From the NCBI GenBank assembly GCA_035578155.1, contig JAPWDM010000015.1:3788001-3852000 (forward strand): 64,000 nucleotides of DNA. The letters run 5' to 3'. The translations under genes and the position numbers were made by a program. The stretch is from Brachynemurus nebulosus. Taxonomy: Eukaryota > Arthropoda > Insecta > Neuroptera > Myrmeleontidae. This document shows, piece by piece, positions 54,914-63,286 of this stretch. A model generated the notes under the pieces. It worked only from the letters and a program-made list of their open reading frames with translations. It searched no databases and had not been told where the DNA came from. Position 1 is the stretch's first letter. Each line of letters opens with the position of its first letter.

Positions 54914-55835
54914 CTAAACAATATCTGATTCATCAATCCAGCTATTAAATTCCGAAGAATAGCCGAGCCATTTGACTAATACTTTTCTGCCACGTTTCTT
55001 CAGAACCTTTTCCACGAGATACACGTCTGGATATTTCACCCGTTGTAATTCATATTCATAGAATCCACCTTGAATGGGTTGTTGATTGATATCCTCAAGT
55101 AGATATGTTACCGGATTAGTATGTCGAACTTTCACGATTTTAAATATTTCCGTAGACCAATTTGGTGTGTAGCCTTTCTCAAAACTCGATTTAAATTTGC
55201 TTATTCTAACAAAATCATTAACTTTATACTTGGCCGCACCAGCAATTTTTATATTACTATATACTGTAGATAATAGATGCGCCTCCTTATCAGCAGTGAC
55301 ATCTCGCGGTGCCATTTTGATTGTACGATGCTTTGTTCTATTATACTCGTCAACTAAATCGTTAATTATCGGCAACCATTTATAGTTACCGTTTAGTGAA
55401 AATGCGCGCCAAAGTTTATTCTTAATGGTGCGATTAAAACGTTCAACGATCGAAGCTTTCAGCGTGCTATACGTAATGATTTATGTTATACTTTTCCATT
55501 AACGCTTTAAAGGTGCTATTAAAAAATTCTCGGCCATCGTCTGTCTGAATATGTGCTGGGCTGCGCGCGCATTGTTTGAATATTGATTCCATGGCCGCAG
55601 TAACAAGTTTCCCAGATTTATCTTTGACAGGCACCGCCCACGCTTGTTTCGAGAACGTGTCGATAACGTTTAAAAGATAGCGATATCCGCGATTTTCTTT
55701 TGCATAAGCACCCATTTCAACGAGATCAGCTTGCCATAAATCATCAATTCCCTTGGTTATAACACGATGTCTTTTGAAATTTTTACGCGCTGGTTTATGT
55801 AGTTCTTTTACAACCTGTTCTTTCACCTTACTCAT
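54914..55835 (-). pseudogene. Polinton integrase with chromodomain (one frame break)
   Basis: A retroviral-type integrase that inserts the element. 55,467-55,835: LWQADLVEMGAYAKENRGYR with the first catalytic Asp, and IQTDDGREFFN with the second. The frame breaks near 55,470-55,485. Past it, in the downstream frame, comes SIVERFNRT with the catalytic Glu, then 54,914-55,375 with an SH3-like segment (YKVNDFVRISKFKSSFEKG) and a C-terminal chromodomain (YLVEKVLKKRGRKVLVKWLG, then FNSWIDESDI). All DDE residues remain. The break is not in an obvious long homopolymer. Confidence 0.85.
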
Positions 55836-56271
55836 CTTTAAGTGTTGGTATTGAATGTTTAGTCAGCTGCTTATATAGATTATCTAAAGTTGCTATTTGA
55901 TATTCTAGTTTCTTAAATTTAACATTAAACTCTTGCTTGGATATGGAAGCTGTTACTGTGTCTGAAATAACCTCCATTATGGTTTTTAATTCGTTTTCGA
56001 TATTCTCCATATGAGTTAATTTTTCTCTAATATTTGACTCAATTTGTTTATATGAATTTTCAACCATGACCGTAGTATGCGAAATTTCAGCAAACTTTTG
56101 ATTCAGAAAAGCCAAATTAACTGCATCACTGCTATCTTTAGGAACATGTACGTTCGTGAGACGCTTATCATTCATATCATAATCACCCTTAGGTGTTAAA
56201 TTGATAGATGCAGCCTTTCGAGCATACCGTCCACCGCTGCTCCTGAATCGACCGAATTTGTCAACGCTCAT
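55828..56271 (-). CDS. Fibre-like coiled-coil protein
   Basis: 147 aa. A basic N-terminus (MSVDKFGRFRSSGGRY), then LTPKGDYDMNDKRLTNVHVP followed by SSDAVNLAFLNQKF. The last segment matches the neck motif of viral and phage fibres (D-M-x-x-x-R-I-x-N-v-x-P...DAVN-x-x-Y/F). The rest is heptad coiled coil (HTTVMVENSYKQIESNIREKL onward). This suggests a trimeric attachment fibre or virion spike; the role is inferred. It overlaps the integrase start by 8 bp. Frame intact. Confidence 0.55.
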   Translation of the reverse strand: MSVDKFGRFRSSGGRYARKAASINLTPKGDYDMNDKRLTNVHVPKDSSDAVNLAFLNQKFAEISHTTVMVENSYKQIESNIREKLTHMENIENELKTIMEVISDTVTASISKQEFNVKFKKLEYQIATLDNLYKQLTKHSIPTLKDE

Positions 56272-56309
56272 GTTTGAAATGATTTATGAAACAGGTGAGT
56301 AACCTCTAT

Positions 56310-57334
56310 TTATTCAATTATATCAGCTTCGCGAAGTTTTTCAAGTATTGCTTGTATTTCATTCGAGTCATCCGTGTGTCCAGCTTCTGCGGACGCTATC
56401 AATAATTTTAATCTGCCAATAAGTTCGCTAACATCGTTCCAATAACGGTAATCAATCGTTTCACAATCGTTAAAATGCATTAAACCAAAACCAGTTCGTT
56501 TTTGTTTCGGTGTTGAGGTGTGTTTTCGTCGCGGTGGAAAAAGTTTACTTATAATCTCCTTATATTTATAACAATCATTCGCATTAACTGACGCATTGAC
56601 ATCATATTTTCGTTTGTGTGCATTGGTAAGTTGTAATATAGTCTTATATGTGTTTAAATCAGCATCTGTGTATAGATGATGATTTGGATACTTTTTAAAA
56701 GTAACTCAAAAAGACCTTTAGTGCCGGAGTAAGCGATACCATTAATAATATTATCATCAATTATATCCAATTCAGAATTACCAATCATCCATTTATCTGT
56801 TTCAGCATCTATACGCGGGCCATAGGTGTGATCAAGAGATTTTTTAGCGTTACTCGTAAGCGCTAGCTGGAGATACTTTTCAGCTAGCACACCAACACTT
56901 GGCTCGTTTGTTTGCTTAAACAATTTTCGTGCAGTAATTTGTGCAGTTGGAGTAAATTGGCTTGTTGTGGGGGTAGGTTCGAACCCTCCCTCTATCAGCT
57001 CTGGTTCAAATACTTCATCATCACCACTGTTAAGAAAACGTGGTTTCTTAATAGAAGATACAGCATAATCAAAGGAATCATCAGCATCATCAATAGAAGG
57101 AGGTGCTTTCTTAATTTTAGCTTGTGTTGACTTTTCATTTTTAACTAAGAGGCTTTTTGCTGGTTCAGTTTTTATTTCAGTAGCTATTTCTTTAAGCGGT
57201 TCAGTTATTGGTTTGAACGATTCTTCTAAATTTTTTTCTCGGTCAAACTGACTATCTTTAAGCGCGCGATATTTAGCACGTATAGATTTTGTTGCCATTA
57301 AAATTTTTCGCTTTAGCTGTTGATCTTGATCCAT
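56310..57334 (-). pseudogene. DUF8207-type Polinton protein (one frameshift)
   Basis: 56,654-57,334 has an N-terminus with KILMATKSIRAKYRALKD, a long acidic low-complexity linker, then YGPRIDAETDKWMIGNSELD and YSGTKGLFELLLK. The frame breaks at an A run near 56,693. In the next frame, down to the stop at 56,310, come a Tyr-rich segment, TNAHKRKYDV, a basic PPRRK stretch and a final YRYWNDVSELIGRLKLLIAS...helix. This layout is the DUF8207 type found repeatedly in arthropod Polintons, function unknown. The total of 1,025 bp is one base off a multiple of three. Confidence 0.65.
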
Positions 57335-57439
57335 AGTATGTCTATATGCTATTGCTGCTTATAAACAAATGTGCGAGGTACTCACACTCACCCCCATTTT
57401 ATACTTTTTCGACTTAACCAAGCATATTTCCGGTCAACT

Positions 57440-57690
57440 GAAACCTAGTTTCAGTCTACTTGAAATATGTCTCGGTTGACCGGAAATATGTCTCAGTCGA
57501 CCGGAAATATGTCTCGGTTGACCGGAAATATGTCTTGGTTGACTCGAATTGTGTTCCGGTTGAACCGTACAATGTTCCAGTCGAACTGGACAGTGTTCCG
57601 GTTGAACCGTACAATGTTCCAGTCGAACTGGGCAGTGTTCCGGTTGAACCGTACAATGTTCTAGCTGAGGCGGACAAGGTTCTAATCAAT
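57440..57690. repeat. 21 bp minisatellite, open in several frames on both strands
   Basis: About eleven units of CGGTTGACCGGAAATATGTCT or its diverged partner GTTCCGGTTGAACCGTACAA. Because the unit is 21 bp (seven codons), frames are open on both strands. It lies between the 5' ends of the DUF8207-type gene and the ATPase block. Protein products (YVSVDRK or STETYFR repeats) are not believed. Confidence 0.75.
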
Positions 57691-58128
57691 CAGAACATAT
57701 TTCAACTCTTCCAGGATGAAATTTCACGCTAAACATAATTTTGGTGACGACTCATTCCCACATGCTCCTAAATATAGGCAATTACTTTGCGTTGCCAAGT
57801 GGCCCCATACGTAAATAGAGTTTCCGGTTAACCAGAACAAAATTTCATTCAAAATTCAAAAAATTTGAAATTGGATTTTTCTGAAGGTGAATTTAATGTA
57901 TACACACTGTATTTCATATAACACAGTAGACGCACTGTATTATTTTATATAGACTTCCGATAATATATGTTTGATAATTAACCACATATTTCTGTACTAT
58001 TACAACACTATAAGAATTATCTAATGTTTGAGATAAAAATAATTACTATATAATTTACTACATATATTAAAAACAACCTTTCAGATAATTCATTTTTATT
58101 TATAATTACAATTAACATTTTTTCTTAA
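57691..58128. other. No gene recognised
   Basis: AT-rich intergenic DNA between the minisatellite and the ATPase 3' end. Confidence 0.5.
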
Positions 58129-58818
58129 TTATTTGATTTGGATAAATATATCGAAACCCTTTCTGTAACGACCTTGATCTAAACTACAATCTTTATCAAT
58201 AACCAAGAGACCATACTGTTCTTCCCAGCAATGGGCGCAAATTGATTTAAAGATATTGAATGATATATCGCTGCAAATATGATCGTTATAAATATGTAAT
58301 AAATTGGTCATGTCTTGTTTAAATAAAATTATTAAATTTGCATTGTCTCTAATTAGTTATTTTGGTATGAAACTATATGTTTGCGCTAGATAAAAAACTG
58401 AAATATCTTTATGCCGACCCATACAAAAATATGCCCGTATGTTATTTTGCTTATCCGTCGCAACATCGTCGAATATACAAACCGAGTTATTTTTAGCATT
58501 TTCAGGTGCTATAATGTCCTCGTTATTGGAAAAAGTAAAATAGCTCAAACATCTAATTGGCTTAAGAACACGCTTCAAATATTCATATTTCGGTTGAAAG
58601 AGTGATTTTGAATAGACATAAACGTTCTCGAAACGTAATCCATTCGGGTGTTCTAATAAATTTAACAAAACGCTAATTTTACCACACCCCGATGGACCTA
58701 CTATTAGACACCTTATATTATTCGGTAACAGGGGGCCATGCTTTTTTTCACCACCTGTATGTGATATGAAATCCATGTTTTCGATTGGCAATTCTACACG
58801 TTGTTTTATAAAACGCAT
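58129..58818 (-). pseudogene. A32-like genome packaging ATPase (one in-frame stop)
   Basis: FtsK/HerA-superfamily ATPase that pumps DNA into the capsid. It starts at ATG 58,818. Walker A is seen as GPSGCGKIS at about residues 43-51, where the usual Thr/Ser after Lys is Ile followed by Ser. Walker B is CIFDDVA. MGRHKDISVFYLAQTYSFIPK follows, with the Gln of the sensor. A TAA at 58,357-58,359 interrupts the frame. The same frame continues for 75 codons with HIYNDHICSDISF and VIDKDCSLDQGRYRKGF, the normal family C-terminus. Total 230 codons, as expected for the family. Confidence 0.85.
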
Positions 58819-58883
58819 CTTTAACGCTACTGAATACTATATATAAAAATGCGGCTTTATATACATTGGCTACAGTAATCACC
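58819..58883. promoter_or_regulatory. Divergent promoter between the leftward ATPase and rightward capsid block
   Basis: Only 65 bp. TATATATAAAAATGCGG and CTTTATATACATTGG give TATA-like words usable in both directions. Confidence 0.45.
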
Positions 58884-59111
58884 ATGATTCGCTATGTTGT
58901 AAACTGGCATTCGTTGGGACTTGAATGTGTATTTGCCAACAATGAATTTAATTGTTGCAATGATCCGCAAGTCAACAATGACAACAATGAAATCCAATGG
59001 TTTAATGATTCTAACGAACCACTGTTGGCAATAGCATTCGATAACATTGAAAAAGATGATATTATGCATCTATGTGTTATAATTTTTGGCGGCTGTGGAA
59101 ATAGAATTTAA
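58884..59111 (+). CDS. Hypothetical small acidic protein, 75 aa
   Basis: The ATG at 58,884 is chosen because the in-frame TTG at 58,866 lies inside the promoter words. The sequence is Asn/Asp-rich (NNEFNCCNDPQVNNDNNEIQ) and ends in a hydrophobic stretch (LCVIIFGGCG). No family recognised. It is the first gene of the rightward block. Confidence 0.4.
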   Translation: MIRYVVNWHSLGLECVFANNEFNCCNDPQVNNDNNEIQWFNDSNEPLLAIAFDNIEKDDIMHLCVIIFGGCGNRI

Positions 59112-59181
59112 TTTATTGAAAGCGACCAAAATTGTAAATTATTTGTTCGCGAAATTGATTCATTTCAATTTTTCATGAATC

Positions 59182-59189
59182 TATAAATA
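59182..59189 (+). promoter_or_regulatory. TATA box of the PLA2/minor capsid gene
   Basis: TATAAATA 40 bp before the ATG at 59,222, a spacing that fits Pol II initiation a few bases before the start codon. Confidence 0.55.
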
Positions 59190-59221
59190 GCACTACTCAA
59201 GATGATTGACATTTAGTTCTA

Positions 59222-59995
59222 ATGTTACATTGCAAGCAACAACAGCGAAGCGGTCGTGGATTGCTTAATTCAATAATTAACAAGCTGCCATTTGAAGCAC
59301 ATATACCCGGTTATTCTTATTGCGGGCCTGGTACGAAATTACAAGAACGATTAGCACGGGGTGATCCGGGGATCAATAAGCTAGACGAGGCTTGTAAAGC
59401 ACATGATATTGCTTACGCACAAAGTAAAAATCTTAGCGATCGACATAAGGCTGATTTAATTTTAGCTAACGCCGCCTGGAATCGCGTTAAATCTTCAGAC
59501 GCAAAATTTGGTGAAAAAAACTGCTGCGTGGGCTGTAACAAACGCAATGAAAGCTAAAGTGAAGCTTGGTATGGGTGTGAAAAAGAAAGCCACACTTGGT
59601 CATATTCGAAGAAGTGTGCGTGGTATAATAAAAAAATTAAAACGCGAACCATTTAATAATACAGTAAAGCTTGCTGTAAAGGTGGCCAAGTCTGCGGCTA
59701 AAAATAATAAAATAAAAACACCACGCATTATTCCAATACCTAAAACGGGTGGTGTACTACCGCTTTTACCAATTTTGCAGCACTTTCAGCAGCCGGTGCC
59801 TTGGCTGGTGGTGCATCAGGAGTTGTGAAAGCAATTAACGATGCTAAGAGTGCGCAAAAACAATTAAGCGAAAGCGAGCGTCATAATCGAATGATGGAGG
59901 CAATTGCTGTGCGGAATGGTCGTGGTTTATACATACGTCCATACAGACAAGGGTTGGGTCTATATTTACGTCCATATCCAAAAAACTTATATTGA
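59222..59995 (+). pseudogene. Minor capsid/core protein with parvovirus-type PLA2 domain (two frameshifts)
   Basis: 59,222-59,557 holds the phospholipase A2 domain: calcium loop YCGPGTKL and catalytic LDEACKAHDIAYAQ with the His-Asp pair, as in parvovirus VP1, where it opens the endosomal membrane during entry. The frame changes at the A7 run 59,513-59,519. 59,508-59,828 is a very basic, core-protein-like segment (KLGMGVKKK, RRSVRGIIKKLKR). A second change lies at the T run near 59,772, after which 59,801-59,995 has a Gly/Ala hydrophobic segment and a repeated LYIRPYRQG/LYLRPYPKN tail. The two shifts cancel: the total of 774 bp is divisible by three. Confidence 0.75.
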
Positions 59996-60372
59996 AATTG
60001 CCCGAGCGGGCACTAACAGATAGAGATTTGCAAAAATATGCTAAATATTTACCTCATTTTCGGGGTGTATTTATGCGTGACAATTTACCGAAGCGTGGGC
60101 CGTGGTATAATGAATGCGGTATTTTAAATTTAGATAATTCCATCGGAACTGGTACTCATTGGACCTGTTATTGGAAAAACGGTAATCTGGTTGATTATTT
60201 TGATAGTTTCGGTAATTTAAAACCCCCGCTTGAGGTGGCTCGCTACTTTAGCGGTAATAATATTACATACAATTATAACAATTACCAGGATTACAACTCA
60301 TACAAATGCGGACATCTCTGTTTAGACTTTCTTTATAATAAATATTATGGTGATAGCAATAAATACTTATAA
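59992..60372 (+). CDS. Adenain-like cysteine protease (maturation protease)
   Basis: C48/Ulp1-fold protease that matures capsid proteins. Residues visible: GTHWTCYW (catalytic His), LVDYFDSFGN (Asp), YNSYKCGHLC (nucleophilic Cys), in the correct order and spacing for Polinton/adenovirus proteases. The frame is intact from TTG 59,992, but there is no ATG at the expected N-terminus; the first in-frame ATG is 60,073 (MRDNLPKRGP), which would remove part of the domain. The start region, overlapping the previous stop, is therefore probably altered or uses a non-AUG codon. Confidence 0.8.
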   Translation: MKLPERALTDRDLQKYAKYLPHFRGVFMRDNLPKRGPWYNECGILNLDNSIGTGTHWTCYWKNGNLVDYFDSFGNLKPPLEVARYFSGNNITYNYNNYQDYNSYKCGHLCLDFLYNKYYGDSNKYL

Positions 60373-60418
60373 AAGAACGTAACATTCGCATATTCTTAAT
60401 AGTTCAAAATATATTGTC

Positions 60419-61309
60419 ATGGCGTTCACATTAACATTAACCGGGAATTCATCTATATTATCAGCGCACTATTTTCCCCCAATCAGACTAAATACTCAAT
60501 ATGAGTGCGCCCTATTGGACTTTCAAGTTTATAATTCAATACCCAATGTTACAATTAAAAATAATTTGCTTCATTATGCTAGCGATAATGTTATAGAATT
60601 TCCAATTGAGACGTTTGAGGTGGATGATTTAGCTTCATATATCGAAAAACATATGTATAATCAATATGGTAATAATATTTATGAAAACAAACACGATAAA
60701 CCTTACATACATCTAAAAGCGAATAATAACACACCCAAATGTGAAATAATTAGTAATCAAGATATTGATTTTACTAAGCCTAATACAATTGGTTCATTAT
60801 TAGGGTTTCGTAAGCAAATATTAGAGGCCAATAAACTTCACACCTCGCAAGAACCAGTTAGTATAATTAAAGTTACATCTTTACACTTGCAGTGTAATAT
60901 TACTAGCAACGCTTATATTAATGGTACTCCTGCACACACATTGCATGAATTTTCACCTCTAGTTGCACCTGGCTATAAAATAGTGGAGGTACTGCGAAAT
61001 ATAATTTATTTGCCTGTAACCGTCAATGAGTTAACATCTATTTCACTAAAAATTGTTGATCAGGACGGTGATTTGGTGGACTTTCGTGGTAAAAAAAATT
61101 ACTGTACGTTTACATTTGAGGCCATGTTGATTTACAATACAGATCAATCTAGCGCGGGGGTATATAATAGAGGTTTGTCGACTTCTAGGCTCATTCATTC
61201 GAATACCATAAAGCGTAAAAGACCGCAACGTATTTCACGGGAAGATTTAGCATTTCTCGAGTCAATTGGGTTGAAAGTTAAACAAAAATGGTACTCAGCG
61301 ATACATTAA
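60419..61309 (+). CDS. Penton-like (single jelly-roll) minor capsid protein
   Basis: 296 aa, intact. The N-terminus MAFTLTLTGNSSILSAHYFP and RLNTQYECALLDFQVYNSIP followed by alternating beta-strand sequence fits the penton-like vertex protein of Polintons. The C-terminus is basic with helix REDLAFLESIGLKVK. It lies between protease and major capsid as usual in Polintons, and its 3' end overlaps the major capsid start by 22 bp. Confidence 0.75.
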   Translation: MAFTLTLTGNSSILSAHYFPPIRLNTQYECALLDFQVYNSIPNVTIKNNLLHYASDNVIEFPIETFEVDDLASYIEKHMYNQYGNNIYENKHDKPYIHLKANNNTPKCEIISNQDIDFTKPNTIGSLLGFRKQILEANKLHTSQEPVSIIKVTSLHLQCNITSNAYINGTPAHTLHEFSPLVAPGYKIVEVLRNIIYLPVTVNELTSISLKIVDQDGDLVDFRGKKNYCTFTFEAMLIYNTDQSSAGVYNRGLSTSRLIHSNTIKRKRPQRISREDLAFLESIGLKVKQKWYSAIH

Positions 61310-62464
61310 ACATTATAAGCGGTACTCAATTTGATAATAGTATCACTAATTTCGAGTATCATACCTATGCACCATTCCTCCGCTCGTTTGGGGTCAACGA
61401 TCAGGTTCGATTTTGGTACAAAACCAGGATCTTTATATTTTACCTAGCGAAAGTTTTATATACATTGAGGGAAAAATTTTAAAAGATGATAACACAGAAC
61501 CTACGGTTAGTGTATCATTGGTTAATAATTGTATGGCATATTTGTTTGATGAAATTAGGTATGAATTAAATGGTGTTGAGATTGAACGTGTTAGATATGT
61601 GGGTCTAACGACTACGTTAAAAAATTATCTATGCTTAAATGAGGGTGAAAGTAAGCAATTATTAAACGTAGTGTAAAATTATCAAAACCATACTTTAGTT
61701 TTTGTGTTCCACTGAAGAAATTATTAGGATTTGCTGAAGATTATCGAAAAATTTTATTAAATGCCAAACACGAGCTAATCCTTATTCGTTCGCGAACGGA
61801 TGCCGATATATTTGTTTCAACTGCGGGTATGAAACTAGAAATTAGTAAACTGGAATGGCATGTACCGCACATAACTGTTTCAGATGAAATAAAATTATCG
61901 CTGTTAAAGTATATTGAACAAGCCCACCCAATACAAATCAGTTTTAGAACGTGGGAAACATATATTCAGCCGGCCCTGTCCACATCTCAACAAAACACCT
62001 GGGTTGTTAAAACAACTACGCAACTGGAAAAGCCTCGATATATCATTTTCGCTTTGCAGAAAAATATTGCTGGTAAAAATGTTTCCAAATTTAACGATTG
62101 TGATTTAAGCAATTTTAAAGTTTTCCTAAATTCACAAATGTTTCCGTATGATGAGTTACATATCAAATTCGAAACAAACCAATTTGCAATACTTTACGAT
62201 ATGTACGTTAGGTTTCAATCCTCATACTACCATAGCAATAATGAGCCGCTATTAACGTGGGAAAATTTTAGAGATATTGCTCCAATAGTTTTGATTGATT
62301 GTGCGCGTCAAAATGAGTCATTGAAAAGCGGCTCAGTTGATGTTCGATTGGAATTTAAATGTAACAAGGATATTCCGACTGATACCACAGCAACAGCAAT
62401 TTTAGTTCATGACGTTATTTTTGATTACATTCCGCTAACTAATTTAGTTAAAAAATATTCTTAA
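61288..62464 (+). pseudogene. Major capsid protein, double jelly-roll (two frame breaks)
   Basis: Starts at ATG 61,288 (MVLSDTLNIISGTQFDNSIT). The frame breaks near 61,405-61,415 (T-run). 61,413-61,676 has SFIYIEGKILKDD and FDEIRYELNGVEIERVRYVG, the hexon-like first jelly roll. A second break lies near 61,655-61,676. The final frame, open from about 61,660 and including 61,829-62,464, has FSFCVPLKKLLGF, SKLEWHVPHITVSDEIKL, FRTWETYIQPALS and the second jelly roll to TAA. About 390 codons overall, the usual length for Polinton MCP. It forms the icosahedral shell. Confidence 0.8.
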
Positions 62465-62468
62465 TTAA

Positions 62469-62483
62469 CCCCCCCCCCCCCCC
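62469..62483 (+). repeat. C15 homopolymer
   Basis: A run of about fifteen C just after the major capsid stop codon, very unusual in this AT-rich region. Confidence 0.9.
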
Positions 62484-62554
62484 ACCACTGATGCAGCTTT
62501 TTCAAAATATATAAAACGCGTGATTTGATTGCAAAATAAACCAGTCTTTGTACG

Positions 62555-63097
62555 ATGGCGAATAAATCATGTTTTTTTGATGTATAAGGTTTCAAAGGTC
62601 CCAACAATCAATTTTTCTTTAAAGAAGTTGGTATTGTTGTGGATGAATCTAATGACGTGTTACATCTTCTGTTCGAGCCGCCATTTGATTTCAATGAATT
62701 ACCTGAGAAATATCGGCGCGTTGCTCGGCACCTATATCACCGATATCATGGGCTTAACTGGTCTTGTGGTTTCATTCCATACAACAAACTTCGCAACATA
62801 CTGAAATCGATTCTAAAGAAGTTCTCGTTTGTATACGTGAAGGGTGGTGAAAAACGGGAATGGGTTATGGATCTGTTTGATGAGACTGAAGATCAGCCAT
62901 CGATAGTGAACATGGAGGAAATTTTTGACATCCCTAAACTTGCCCAACTGCGTGATGAGTACAACTCAAGGCGATGTTTACTTCATGCGGCCGACAAGAT
63001 GTGTGCTTTAGAAAATGGCATAATTTTAAAAAAACTTTTATTTAGAAAACACATAGTTTTAAGAATATTATGTTGTATGTATCTATTATTTACATAA
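62555..63097 (+). pseudogene. Conserved Polinton-associated protein with a premature stop
   Basis: ATG at 62,555, TAA at 62,585, then the same frame runs on to 63,097. After the stop come VVDESNDVLHLLFEPPFDF, a Tyr/His-rich HLYHRYHGLNWSCGFIPYNK, VYVKGGEKREWVMDLF and a C-terminal DEYNSRRCLLHAADKMCAL. I recall many short uncharacterised hemipteran proteins with the same order (an FEPP-like segment, HGxxW, VKGxEKxxW, CxxH end), in which the residue at the stop position is Gln. The His/Cys end suggests a metal site. Function unknown. Confidence 0.6.
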
Positions 63098-63286
63098 ATA
63101 AAAATTATGAATTTAAAAAAATATATGATGTTTTTTTATTTAAATTATCCCTTTAACACATCCTATAGATATATATGAATTTAATTTTAAATGTGATATA
63201 AAATTAGATTCACCATGTTTTATAAATCACTCTCTCTCGAGCTTCTGTTGGAGCAACAACAACGTTAGTTTAGAAAAAAGGAAAAT
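63098..63286 (+). other. Intergenic spacer before the metalloproteinase
   Basis: AT-rich, with AATAAA at about 63,096. No clear TATA box within 60 bp of 63,287. Confidence 0.4.

Noticed and set aside
56940..57000. B-box-like GGTTCGAACCC near 56,975
   Set aside because: No tRNA fold or A box at the right distance; it lies inside the DUF8207-type reading frame.
57456..57732. Repeat proteins (STGTLYG or YVSVDRK type) at the minisatellite
   Set aside because: Open in several frames on both strands at once, as expected from a 21 bp repeat; no flanking gene signals.
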